DNA from: Dryococelus australis
Lineage: Eukaryota > Arthropoda > Insecta > Phasmatodea > Phasmatidae
NCBI GenBank assembly: GCA_029891345.1
Contig: CM057009.1
Location: forward strand, 86,847,916-86,911,915
Reading direction: 5' to 3'
Length of the DNA stretch: 64,000 nucleotides
The notes beneath the pieces are model-generated. The model had not been told where the DNA came from, did no database searches, and was given only the letters and a program-made list of their open reading frames with translations. This document shows positions 1 to 10,700 of the stretch, piece after piece (position 1 is the first letter of the stretch; each line of letters begins with the position of its first letter). Both the position numbers and the translations under genes were made by a program.

Positions 1-593
1 ATTGTTTACGCATGTAGTGAAAATGGCTTCATCAAGGGAACCAAATTAATTTTTAGAAAGCAGAGAATACCGTGATGAAATCAATAGCAACACTTTCATG
101 AAATGGTGTGAAACCCAACTTCTTCCCAACATTCCATCTCCAAGCATTATTGTTCTTGATACTGCTCCATACCATAGCATATGTGAGGACAAACCCCAGC
201 TATGTCTCCTACTATTACGAACATGAGAATTTGGCTGGTAAAGAACAACATTATTTCTCTGTGAAAGAGAGAAAATCAGAGCTGCTTGTGAAGGTTTGGT
301 TATATCAGCAACCTACCATTTATACCAGTGATAAACTGTTTACGTCCCAAAGAATCGCAATTATTAGATTGTGATCCAAACCCAATAAGGTACATCTGAA
401 GCATGATAACAAAAATGTTAATGTTGCAAACTCTGACATTCTGCAATTTACTCATTCAGCCATAGACAGTATTTTACCAGCAGACAGGAAAAAACAATGC
501 TATCACGTAAAAGAACTACAAAACAATTATTGCGTGAATAATGGTCTGATGGAGGAAGAGATTTTTTCAAGTTATGTTGAATCTACAAAGTAG
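1..593 (+). pseudogene. Tc1/mariner-like DDE transposase relic (3' part)
   Basis: Frame-shifted translation gives the catalytic core of a Tc1/mariner-superfamily transposase, the enzyme that would cut and rejoin element ends in the nucleus. About 70-225 reads as a block with EINSNTFMKW, then QLLPNIPSPSIIVLDTAPYH. The Asp of VLDTAPYH is the expected second catalytic Asp (family form MDNAPYHS). Around 340-400 a degenerate PxxSxxLLDxDPNPI block matches the LPPYHPDLNPIE region. From about 402 to the stop near 591 one frame resembles the family C-terminus (SDILQFTHSAIDSI, then HVKELQNNY). The 5' half lies outside the window. At least two frame changes and several stops make it non-functional. The 88-residue open frame at 108-374 is out of frame with the homology and is a shadow. 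Family assignment is by recalled resemblance, not alignment. Confidence 0.7.
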
Positions 594-1821
594 TAACAGG
601 AGCGCTTGCTACAGTGACAGCACAAGTGATGTCGAAAAAACCAAGCAGATATTATGTTTCTAGCAATATTGCAAATAACAGTTATTAAACAAGAAATAAA
701 ATAGTTCCTATATGTTATATTCGACTTTTGTCTTAAAGTAAACCACACGTCTTTCCCGGCTGGTACTTATGATCTCTTGCATTTTGAAGGAGGTGTATGG
801 GAAGGGCCTTCCCACTTGTCTACCGATACCCCTCTCGCAGTTCACAAGGCGACCTTGCAACACCAGCGCTCTTACTACCTCCACCTAGGACTACACTTGA
901 TTTTGTCGCACAGTACCTGCCTCCAATGCATCAAATGAACATGTTTTTAGCATTTCTGGACAAATCGTTAGCAATAGATGGTGCTGCATATTGCCTGAGC
1001 CTGTGGATAATTTTTGTTTAATCAAGGGAAACATACAAATGTTTCTTCAAATGTAAACAGCCATAAGAAAATGCATATATAACGGTTTTCATTCTAGCAT
1101 TTCTAGTTTATTCAATCATTTCATTTGTTTAAAAGGAAATGATCAGACATATGGACAAAAAGTAGCTTCTCTTATTACCTGTATGTTATGGTCACTTTTG
1201 TGTCATAAAAATAGTTAAATTTATGCAAACTTTATAATAGGTGTAAACAAGGTCTGTTAGTTGAACGCTGTGTGTATTTGCAATGAGTGTGCATATTGGG
1301 GCAGTGTCATGTCTGCTAGCAATAAAATGGTATTCTGGTATGCAGTTTCTCACTTTGTCCAGTCTATGAAAATGTGCCATGGACAATCACAAGTTTATGA
1401 TGTTGGGAACAATGTTCCCAATGAGTTACTCTAAAGAATGAGCAAGTCCTGTTTGGCACCAAAGAAACAATCAAGTAAAATTGTGACCTTAAACATCTCT
1501 TAGCTGCCTCTTTTCTCCCCTTTCATAGGGTGTGGAAGGCTTTTGTCCTTTTTCTTTGTAGTAGAGGAGAGGTAGGGAATAATTTCAATCAGCAACCAAC
1601 TGGATACTGGTGGAGAATGAAAGTCTGTGGGTGGTTTGATAAGAGGAATTATACTGGGCATGTGTTAAAATCAGACTGCATTATTGCCTTCCAGGATATT
1701 TTAGAGGTGTCCAAATTGTCATATCATTTTTCAGTACTGTATTTAGTGCATGTGTGCCATTATGTCATTTCAAACTTATTAGGGATGACCTTAGACTCCT
1801 GCAAGGAAACCTCTCTCATAT
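594..1821. other. No gene recognised
   Basis: AT-rich sequence between the transposase relic and the Gypsy element. Open frames at 797-1021 and 1530-1997 show no recognisable domain, and the second runs into the LTR at 1827, so neither is called. No tRNA, promoter or clear repeat was seen. Confidence 0.5.
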
Positions 1822-1826
1822 CACTC

Positions 1827-1953
1827 TGTTATATTTATTCCGCATCACTACATCTGTACTTGGCCAGTCTCCAGACAAGCCGCCATGACATTGGCTATTG
1901 TCAGCAACACACAAGTCCAAAAACAACACACTACTTTAGTCAGCCATACTACA
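1827..1953 (-). repeat. 3' LTR of the minus-strand Gypsy element
   Basis: 127 bp, beginning TGTTATATTTATTC and ending CATACTACA on the + strand, so it has the canonical TG...CA ends. It aligns along its whole length with 12053-12181. The first flank is CACTC, shared with the other end of the element. Confidence 0.88.
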
Positions 1954-3110
1954 CTCCCCTTTTCATATCAGAATTTAACCCTTCTAAATTTAGCTAATTT
2001 GGTTCTTTAACTACTCGATTTGTACATCTGCGCTGTAGAGCACTCACTGGTGTGGCCACAGGAAATCCTCTGAACTCTTCATCCTCTTCATCACTCTTAA
2101 TTCTCTTCCAGTCTGCTATGCTGCTCCCTGAACTCCCTGCTTCCTCCTTGTTCTGCTGGCCATCCCACTGCAGCCTGGTGGCTCTCTTTTCATTCGTTTT
2201 CTTGGAAGCTGGATTCCCCGACTCCCTCTGAAGATCCCAGTTTTCCTTCGCCCCTCTCCTGTGCCTGTTCACCTGTTCTGGCCCACACCTTCAAATGATC
2301 CGCGTGCACTAACTTGACCCTGTCACCCACCTGTACTTGATATGTAACAGCACTCACCCTTCTTCTAATCACCCCATGAACCCATCTGGCATCTTCCCCC
2401 TTCTCTGTTTTTACCAGAACCGTGTCACTGTTTTGAAACACCCTAAGTGAGCCTCACTTTCTGTCCAATCGGCGCTTCATGTGCTCTTGCTGTTCTGCCA
2501 TCTCCCTTGAGAACAACGGTTTTAGCAGTGCCAAGTGGGTTCGAGGGTGCCTCTGTAGAAACACTTCTGCTGGGGTTTTCTTGGTTATGGAATGTGGAGT
2601 GTTCCGGTATGTAAATAAAAACACATCCAGTCTATGCTGCAATGTGCGTTGCCACTGCATTTGCTGGTCTTCTTGCAGCTGCCGTTAAGTGCTAATTTGA
2701 TGGTTTGTACCTGCCGTTCCACCGCACCATTCGGTTGTGGGTGATATGGGGGAGACTTGACATGTTTCACACCATTGGAAGACAAAAAGCCACCAAACTC
2801 CTCCGACTGAAAAGGTGGTCCATTGTCTGTTACCACTATCTCTGGTAACCCAAATGCTGCAAACAGTGTTTGTAACTTTTCCACCGTATGACTCGCTGTA
2901 GTTGCAGACATTGGAATTACTTCCAGCCACTTTGAAAAGGCATCAGTCACGATGAGAAACTTTTGTTTATGCCCCTCTTCAAAATTCAGGTGCACCCTCT
3001 GCCATCTTTTTCTCGGCCAGCTCCAAGGGTTTAGTGGTACCGGAGGGGCAGCATTTTGGCTTAACTGACACACATCACATTGCAGCACCTCTTCTTCAGT
3101 CTGGCTGTGG
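1954..3110 (-). pseudogene. Gypsy integrase core and C-terminal tail (decayed)
   Basis: Reads 3088 down to about 1994 on the minus strand with frameshifts. Integrase would insert element cDNA into host DNA. Visible in order: the end of the HHCC finger (CDVCQLS), the catalytic core (RVHLNFEEG, then VVTDNGPPFQ, then HPQPNGAVERQVQ), a conserved downstream block (YRNTPHSITKKTPAEVF) and a C-terminal domain (VLVKTEKGEDARWVHGVI). The family has Asp in the HLDF-type motif; here the codon at 2984-2986 encodes Asn, so the first residue of the DD35E triad is lost. A frameshift near 2660-2690 and another near 2440-2460 separate the blocks. The tail at 1994-2272 (RRCTNRVVKEPN) looks like the usual basic Pol C-terminus. 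Not functional. Confidence 0.88.
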
Positions 3111-3718
3111 GACAGTACAATGTTGCCAGGGCCAATTATCGGAGAATACTCCTAAAGAAAAGACATAGCTTGGAGAGAGAGCTTGTCATGGATAGGGGAA
3201 ATAAAGATCTATAGGGTCTGGTCTACCGGATGGTGACAGGAAAGGTGAGAAGCTCAGAGAAGCTGCCAGCCCTTGAGGCTGATGGACATCTTCTGCAGTT
3301 TTCCGAAGATATCACGAGGCACATGCTTGAAATGCTGTTGCCTGATGATACTGCGGTAGGGGAGACCGAGTATCACGAGAAAATTAGGGCCGTACAGCTG
3401 AGTCCTACGAAAACAGAGGAAACAGCACCATTCTCAGTTGAACTGGACAAAACAGTTAGGAAAACAAAGCTCAAAAAAGCCCCAGGAATGGACGGAATGA
3501 GTGGAGAAATGCTCCTTCGAGCTTCGAGTATACCCTAGGATACGACAGGACTTACTGGACCTGTTCAATGATTGCCTCAAGGAAGGTACTTTCCCTTCAG
3601 GGTGGAAGAAAGGCCTCCTTATAGTTATCTATTAGGGGGGGAGAAACCTGAGAAAGGCGAAGTCGTACCAACCAATTACATTGCTGCCGGTTTTGGGAAA
3701 GACACTAGAACGTCTAAT
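3111..3718 (+). mobile_element. R1-clade non-LTR retrotransposon fragment
   Basis: Plus-strand translation gives the endonuclease-to-RT linker and start of the RT of an R1-like element: NYRRILLKKRHSLERE (about 3136), LVYRMVTGKVRSSEKL (about 3220), KKAPGMDGMSGEMLLRA (about 3476), then RQDLLDLFNDCLKEGTFPSG and SYQPITLLPVLGKTLERLI (ends about 3716). The 102-residue open frame 3230-3538 is the longest intact piece; a frame change follows and an in-frame stop lies near 3634. Gypsy integrase sequence flanks both sides. Neither the 5' end nor a 3' UTR/poly(A) is present, so this is an internal slice and not a normal 5'-truncated insertion. Ends are approximate. Confidence 0.72.
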
Positions 3719-4630
3719 TCATCCTGGTAATTCCAGGGTGCTCTTCGTGTAACAACTTGACAACTCTTTCATGCAATACATTTAGAATTACAACTTTGTT
3801 CCCTCCATACCACATAATTCTGCTCCATGGAAAGCTCTAACTTTCTGGTGGCATAAGGCTGCAGCTCTGGTGCCATTGTTTTAGGCCACCTCTGCAGAAT
3901 AAGATCAGACAACTTTGACATCACAGCATCCCGCTGAGTAGCTTCTGCAATATCCGCGGCATCTAATGGGATGTCCTCGAATGGTGCAAAAAAAAAATTG
4001 TCTCCCCAGCCATGGCTCACCAATTTCTTCCTGCACCTTTGGTGATGGCAAACGAGATAATCCATATGCATGCCTAATCTCTGCACCCTGCTTATATTTC
4101 ACTTCATACTGGTAGGCTCCCAACATCAATGCCCAAAGCTATATTCTGGCAGCCACCATTACTGATACCCCCCGTTTATTACCAAACAATACCATTAAGG
4201 CTTGATGGTCCGTTACCAGCACAAACTTGCAGCCATACAAATAGTTGTGAAACTTCTTCACCGCAAACACCAAACTCAGGGCCTCTCTTTCAATTTGACT
4301 GTATCCTTCCTCTGCTGTTGACAAGGTTTTGGAGGTTAAATCTATTGGGCACTCCTCTCCCAAAGGCATGGTATGAGCAAGCACAACTCCGACTTCGTAC
4401 GCACTTGCATCCACTGTAACCACAATTGGTAACGTTGGGTCATACGGCAGTAGTACTGGGCTCTGTATTAACATCTTGCTCTTCTCGAAAGCCTTCTTGT
4501 AGACAGATGTCCATCACCAAAGTTTGTCTTTTTGCAACAAGATATACAACGGATGCAATAAGATGGCCAGGTCAGGCAAGAACTTGCCATAGAATTGCTA
4601 TAACCCCAAATACGAACGAAGTTCCGAAAC
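3719..4630 (-). pseudogene. Gypsy RT C-terminus, RNase H and integrase N-terminus (decayed)
   Basis: Minus-strand blocks read in order from 4630 down: the RT connection (SELRSYLGL), then KFLPDLAILLHPLY, then the RNase H region TVDASAYEVGVVLAH, KTLSTAEEGYSQIEREALSL, KKFHNYLYGCKFVLVTDHQA and ADGLSR-like YGLSRLPSP. Next comes the linker to integrase, ending with the HPG-type motif near 3730 (EEHPGITR). RNase H removes template RNA during reverse transcription. There is an in-frame stop in the RT part near 4600, a frameshift near 4130 and another near 3790. The Asp of VDAS and the Glu of IEREALSL are still present. The segment is the direct continuation of the RT at 9853-10690 across the LTR element inserted at 4635-9848. 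Confidence 0.87.
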
Positions 4631-4634
4631 ATCT

Positions 4635-5534
4635 TATAGCATTGCAGCTAGATGTATATAATTGGTATATTTGTGAAGTATTTCAATTTTCTATATTTCA
4701 GTCAAGGATAATTCATGTAATATTTGAAAGGTCATGGCAATGACAACTTGTTTGTGTTTCGTATATTAACGTTTTTCCAAATTTATTATTTTTCTTTCCT
4801 CATTTCATTAGTAGTCACAGATCAACAACAGACGTCATAGGATGATAGCACATCTTTTCCTTTTCACTGGGTTAGTAAACTAAAAACATCGCCACCGCAA
4901 GGCACGACATGGTGAAACAAGGAAACTAACAGAGGTCACCTTTAGCTGACGTGACCAACTGCTCGAAAATAATATGTTTTTAATGAGGAAACTTTTGACC
5001 AATATATAGGGAAGCACGACCTCTCTCTAGTATCACAATACTCAATGAGCACTAGCACAACAGTTCGTCGCAGCATGATCGTTTGTCAGCCTGCAACGAA
5101 TGATCACATGACTCGCACCGACCAGCACCCGCGACGTTAACCTTCTTTTGTATTTCAGACATTTCAATTCAAATATCTATTAAATTTATTTTCTGTCTGT
5201 GCGAGGAGTCAATAGGGCGCCGGGAGAGAAAAGTAACGATTCTCTCTTGTCTTCGTAACTCCTGAAGTGAGAAGTTTTGTTTTATAAAGGCTGCCATTCT
5301 GTGTTGGTTTTTTTGTTTGTTTGTCAGAGCTGCGAGTTTCTACCATATTTGTCAATAGTTTGTTTTACCGAGACAACAAATCTCCAGTAAACATTTAACT
5401 TCTTTTATTTATTGGCAATCCTGGTATCAACTAACTTTCATTAATATGTATTCAAAGTCGCCAACTCACGCTGAGCTAGTCCGTTGGTGTTTACCGAGAA
5501 CTACAACAAGAGAACAGGACAGTAACCTGTTACA
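4635..5534 (+). repeat. 5' LTR (900 bp) of the pol-less element
   Basis: Nearly identical along its length to 8956-9848. The terminal TG has become TA (TATAGCATTGC) while the other copy keeps TGTAGCATTGC. It ends with CCTGTTACA at 5534. Small indels and substitutions separate the two LTRs, for example an extra AATAAATCT stretch in the 3' copy and a TTTGTTTGTTTG expansion here. Confidence 0.9.
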
Positions 5535-5805
5535 AGTGCCGCCCGACATTTCTGCATGGATTTCTACATGTGTCCTGTGACGTGAAGAATGCCAACATTC
5601 ATCCTCATCAATTGCAGTTATTCATTCAAGAATTCGCAGGCCCTGCTGTTGCCGGCGCATCTGAGTTTTCATCACTCGTGTTCCAGAGTGAGTGTAACTA
5701 AACTTCCAACAACAGAATCCAGTTGACAAAATGCCCACAGGTTCCAGTAAGTGAACGATAACACATCAAGGTAAATATAAACTTTTCGCCGAAGAAATTG
5801 CAGGT
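5535..5805 (+). promoter_or_regulatory. Leader with degenerate primer-binding site
   Basis: Starts AGTGCCGCCCGACATTTC directly after the LTR. The family form for a Lys tRNA primer would begin TGGCGCC, and this copy differs by one base (TGCCGCC). No open frame lies in the leader. The primer assignment is an inference from similarity only. Confidence 0.4.
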
Positions 5806-6780
5806 ATGAACAATATTGTAAAATTATGTCAATCATTGTTTTTTGTTACTAATATATTGATTTGTGTATGCTTTGTCACTTTTTTTTGTAAGCCGATGTG
5901 CGGTAAAATAATAATACAGGTTAGGAAATATTGCTACATGATGCAAAAGGTACAAATGAGTGATCAGCTAAGTTTAATCTTGCAGTTAGTTATAGAAAAT
6001 GGGGCAGAACTAAAACAGGTAATAAAAAAACTACACAGATATTGGGGCTACATTAGATAATAACACCAAAAGTTTAACAGAATGTAAGATTGTCCTAAAT
6101 GTGGAACCAACAGATGTTAGGGAGGAAAGGGTAACTAATGCCAATCAGTGTGTAAATAATACGGTAGACGTGCCAAATGTTTCCAGTAATGCAAATAAAA
6201 TTTAAAATTGTCAAAATAAAGTAAAAATTGTTGAGTATAACTGCCATAATTTAGAAATTGAGGCAAATGAAATTCATGTAGTACAACAGAAAATTTAGAG
6301 TGTTAATCCCCGAAAAACCCTTAGTGAATTGAATTTTAGGTTAGGTTCAGCTGTTACTTTTCACCAACGGAGGGTACTTTCAATTATTTGTATTTTTTGT
6401 GCCACTGCTATCACAACCACCGTAGCAAAGTATAATTTCAAAAGTGGGGGGTTAAATAGGAAAAAATATGATTGTGTATTAGGTAAATGTAATAGTGACA
6501 ATTTTGAACAAAGTGCAAAATGTGTTAAAGTGCCGAACTTGTTTAGGATTCATGAGTTATTCAGAAAAGAAACTGTAAGTCAAGAAAAGAGAAATAAAGA
6601 CATGATTAGGGGGTAAAGAAGACTTACGAGAGAAAAAAGAAATGTAGTTTCAGGAGTAAAGAAATGGTGAAATATGTTGTGAGGGGATGTGTTAGAAAGA
6701 AGAGAAAATTGTGTAAAGTGAGACTCTTGAGGAAGAGAAAGAAGAAACACAGTATAGTCTGTGATTTCATGTAGCCTAAT
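5806..6780 (+). pseudogene. Gag-like relic of the pol-less LTR element
   Basis: A broken coding region. The frame opening at 5806 carries a helical, Leu-rich segment (MSDQLSLILQLVIENGAELK, about 5955-6015). It shifts near 6035 into a second frame that runs with two stops (near 6202 and 6298) to the open frame 6329-6616 (RKTLSELNFRLG, then a hydrophobic stretch, then a Lys/Arg-rich end). Beyond the stop at 6616 the sequence stays rich in Lys/Arg codons to about 6775. Position after the leader, length and coiled-coil-like start suggest a Gag N-terminus, but no zinc knuckle or capsid motif is visible. An envelope or accessory protein remnant is an alternative. Confidence 0.35.
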
Positions 6781-8602
6781 ATAATTAAGTAATGTCAATT
6801 CATATGTCAGTATTATGTATACTGTATTTTTTTTAATATAAATTAAAGTTGAATCAATAGTAGGTTACAATGTATGTAAATACATAATTCCAACTGGCAT
6901 GTCTCATTGCGGCTCTGGGGTTTAAGAGTAACATGAAATTGTAAGATAGTGGGTGATCTAACTTAAGGTTTGGGTTATCGGGTATAAACAAGACAAAATT
7001 GTCCTAATAATATAATAATGGTAAACATGTAGAGGTATAAGCTACATACCTGTTACTGTAATTGATATAACCAACTTTGAGTTTAGCGTGAAACCAAATG
7101 TGATATAATTTGTTAGTGTTTATTCCTATAATGTTAGTGTATAATCTATTAACTTTTGTAGCAGTTAAATTTGTTAAGGCTAGTTAGGCCTATTATGATT
7201 AATCTGAAGAATTAATTTTACTTTCATAAATTAAATTTATTTTGTAATAACTATTTGACATCATGACATTTTGACCGAGGGTAACACTGTTCACAGAACA
7301 TCATAAAATTGAGTGAAGTAATGGCATTTGTGAAGAAGAGTAAGACAATATAAATTTACAATTATGAGGTTTTCTAATATGAAAGGGATTGGAAAGTTTA
7401 ATGATTATTAAAAGTGATAATTTATTTTGGCAGTAAGAAACTGTATAAGGTATGTATATTTGTTTATAAATTTGTTACCGAATCATGTTGTGAGTAATAA
7501 AAAGTTGCATAATTGACAGTACGTATGCATCAAACATAAAGATTTAATTTGGAGAATGACAAGCTTAAATGAAGTTTTATTATATTTTTGGAATTGTAAG
7601 TAAGGATGTATTGTAATTAAATCAAAGCACAGTATGTTTTGTATCATAATAGAAAAACATTGTGAATTAATTTTTTAATTTTGTAAACGAATTTTGATCA
7701 TTATCAAGAAAGGTTGCTTGTATATTGATGTGTATTGCATGTTGATTTTGAAAAATTGTTGATGTATGTTGCAAATTAATTTTGAAAATCAATAAAACAT
7801 AGTTTGATTTTGTACGTTATTATAATGATGAAGTGCTAATGTGTGTAAAATGGGTATCATTGATATTGCTCCCTTTATGATATTAATGTTTAAGAATGTA
7901 ATTTTTTTGCAATGAAAGCATAGTGTTGAAGAAAATGAAAATTATTTAAATTTGATAGTGTATGTTAAATGAAAGGTTAAGTATAACTAACATGAAGAGT
8001 TTTTCTTTTTTGACAACGAATAAAAGTCGAGGTGGTGTTGTATGTTTAGTTAGTTTTAAGAACATAGAGATGAAGTGTGAAAAGGTTGTTCCAGTGTGTA
8101 TAATGTCATTGGATCTTAGCAATAAGAGTAAGTTTTTGGGTGTGACAGGTCTGAGTCCCTTTTTGTTAACACTGACCTAGATATTAGGTTTTTAAAGTAA
8201 ATGTGGCAGTGGTTTTTATAATTTTTGGGGCAGGCCTAGATCGCCTTATATGTTTTTTTTTTGTGCTGATACAAACAAGGAATTAAAGTAATAGTGAGCA
8301 AACACAGAAGCAACATGGCATGTGTAGTGGGTACCACCTCAACTTTAGCTGGAAAATACAAATTTTAAAGTAAACATAATTAATCAAATTGGATAAAAGA
8401 TTATTTTAAAATAAAATATATAAATACTGCTAGCAACATTTTTAAATATGATGATCATAATTTTAGGGAATTTTGGTAAACTATGTATTGAGTATTAAAC
8501 CATTCAGCGACTAATGAATCAGGTACTGAAAGTCAATGTAACATTGTAATGACTTCGAAATATGTATATGATGTTCACCAAATTTTTGTAACTAATTCTA
8601 AT
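6781..8602. other. AT-rich non-coding interior of the pol-less LTR element
   Basis: About 1.8 kb with no frame longer than 72 codons and no pol motif. The open frame at 7962-8180 has no recognisable similarity. Confidence 0.5.
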
Positions 8603-8847
8603 TAGTTTACTTTGTAGGATAAAGTAATGGAATGTATTTTACAGCGATACAAACTTTTTATGTGAAGTGTATGAACATGTAAACGAAAACTGAAAATGAA
8701 TGTACTATTGTATTTAATTGAAAAGAGTCATGTTATGTAGACTAAAATTTTGTATCATGTTATGATTAATTTACTTTATGTGATAATGTAATGAGATGTA
8801 TTTTATTGTGACTTTAACTTTGTATATGGATGTATAACCATGTAAAC
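8603..8847 (+). repeat. Imperfect direct repeat upstream of the 3' LTR
   Basis: About 82 bp at 8603-8684 recurs at 8766-8847. Both copies share TTTACTTT, then GATAA and GTAATG, then ATGTATTTTA, ACTTT and finally ATG followed by CATGTAAAC. Located 110-350 bp before the 3' LTR. Confidence 0.65.
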
Positions 8848-8955
8848 TGTATAATTTTCGAGATGGAATTGCAGTCCAATCTTGATACATGATATCCATG
8901 TAGGTTTCGATTTGAGACAGGTTTCTTCTAAATCTTCCCCAAACCGAGGGGGGTA

Positions 8956-9848
8956 TGTAGCATTGCAGCTAGATATATATAATTGCTATATTCGGGAAGT
9001 ATTTCAACTGTCTATATTTCAGTCAAGGATAGTAATGCATGTAATGTTTAAAAGGTCATGGCAATGACAACTTGTTTGTATTTCATATATTTCTTTTTTC
9101 AAATTTATTATTTTTCTTTCCTCATTTCATCAGTAGTCACAGACGTCATAGGATGATACATCTTTTCCTTTTCACTGGGTTAGTAAACTAAAAACATCGC
9201 CACCGCAAGGCATGACATGGTGAAACGAGGAAAATAACAGAGGTCACCTTTAGCTGACATGACCAACTGCTCAAAAACAATATATTTTCAATGAGGAAAC
9301 TTTTGACCAATATATAAGGAAGCACATCCTTTCTCGGGTATCACAACAGACAACGAGCACTAGCACAACAGTACATCGCAGCATGATCGTTTGTCAGCTG
9401 TCAATCGGACAGCCTGCAACGAGTGATCACGTGACTCGCACCGACCAGCGCCCGCGACTTTAACCTTCTTCTGTATTTCGGACATTTCAGTTCAAATATC
9501 TATTAAATTTATTTTCCGTCAGTGCGAGGAGTCAATAGAGCGCCAGGAGAGAAAAGTAATGATCTCTCTCGTCTTCGTAACTCCTGAAGTGAGAAGTTTT
9601 GTTTTATGAAGGCTCCCATTCTGTGTTTTTTTTGTCTGAACTGCGAGTTTCTACCATATTTGTCAACAGTTTGTTTTGTCGAGACAACAATAAATCTCCA
9701 GCAAACATTTAATTTCTTTTATTTATTGGCAATCCTGGTATCAACTAACTTTCATTAATATGTAATCAAAGTCTCCAACTCATGCTGAGCTAGTCCGTTG
9801 GTGTTTACTGAGTACTACAACAAGAGAACAGGACAGTAACCTGTTACA
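8956..9848 (+). repeat. 3' LTR (893 bp) of the pol-less element
   Basis: Begins TGTAGCATTGCAGCTAG after the purine run CGAGGGGGGTA and ends CCTGTTACA, immediately followed by the duplicated ATCT of the Gypsy RT target. Confidence 0.9.
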
Positions 9849-9852
9849 ATCT

Positions 9853-10690
9853 CTTGGGGCCGGGGCCTCCTGAATCACTTTTACCTTCTCTTGTGTTGCT
9901 TGAATGCCCTCACTTGACAGTTTATATCCTAAGTAAACAACACTTTTACACAGCAATTTACATTTATCCATCTGTACACAGATTCCATATGCCTTCAGTC
10001 TCTTAAATACCTCAACCAGCTTGTGACATCCCTCTTCCAGACTAGATCCTACCACCAAAATATTGTCCAAATAAGCATACACTCAATTTATACCTTTCAG
10101 AACCTGCGCTATTGTTTTCTGAATGATGCATGGAGCACTACAAAACCCAAAAGGCAACTGTGTATAGCAAAACAATCCTTTGTGTGTGTTAATCGTCAGC
10201 AGGAGCTGGCTTTGCTTGTTGACTGGCAGCTGGGTATAAGCTGAATGTAAGTCAATGACAGAGAAAACCTTTCCTCCAGCTATTTCAGTAAAAATATCAG
10301 CTGGTTTTGGCAGGAGTTAATGATCCATCTCAACCAGTGGATTCAATGTAAATTTAAAGTCACCGCACAACCTAATCGCTCCATCCTTTTTCCTGACACA
10401 CATTACTGGAGTGGCCCACTGTGACTTACTCACTGGGTTTTTTGCTCCTGATTGTACTAACTTGTCAATCTCTGCTTCCACTGCTGCTTTCATTGTGAAA
10501 GGTATTGCCCTAGCTTTGCAAAACACCAGAATGGCTCCCTCTTTGAGTACTACATCAGCTTCAGCACCTGAAATAATCCCTATCCTTGGTGTAAACAATG
10601 ACTTGTACTCCAACAGGAAATCACTAATGATCGCTTCTTACTCAGATGAAAAGCTTTTACTATCCAGCACCTGGATATGTGGTCCCCTCC
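9853..10690 (-). pseudogene. Gypsy reverse transcriptase (N-terminal two thirds, decayed)
   Basis: Minus strand. From about 10613: an N-terminal segment, then AVEAEIDKLVQSGA, then the fingers block SQWATPVMCVRKKDGAIRLC (10370-10440). After a stop near 10320 come the palm block (KVFSVIDLHSAYTQLP) and KGLFCYTQLPFGFCSAP. The catalytic loop follows at 10062-10073 and reads YLDN where the family has YLDD, so one metal-binding Asp is lost. Downstream, KCKLLCKSVVYLGYKLSSEG and KVKVIQEAPAPRD end at the insertion of the pol-less LTR element. Stops and frame breaks near 10082 and 10320. The protein would copy element RNA into cDNA in virus-like particles; this copy cannot. Confidence 0.9.
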
Positions 10691-10700
10691 TTCATTAATT

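Larger units (their letters stand above)
4635..9848 (+). mobile_element. 5.2-kb LTR element without recognisable pol (non-autonomous, LARD-like)
   Basis: Flanked by 4-bp duplications ATCT (4631-4634 and 9849-9852) and bounded by 900/893-bp LTRs that start T(G/A)TAGCATTGCAGC and end CCTGTTACA. Removing it restores a continuous Gypsy RT reading frame. The 3.4-kb interior is very AT-rich. A purine-rich CCGAGGGGGG stretch just before the 3' LTR serves as a polypurine tract. GTGCCGCCCGAC right after the 5' LTR resembles a degenerate Lys-type primer site (TGGCGCCCGA). Orientation from these signals is +. No protease, RT, RNase H or integrase motif is visible in any frame, and only a gag-like relic is suspected at 5806-6780. 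It would have needed enzymes supplied by another element. Confidence 0.88.

Noticed and set aside
108-374. 88-codon frame with a signal-peptide-like hydrophobic start
   Set aside because: It is an out-of-frame shadow of the Tc1/mariner transposase relic on the same strand.
797-1021. 74-codon frame before the Gypsy element
   Set aside because: No domain, no splice context, and length compatible with chance.
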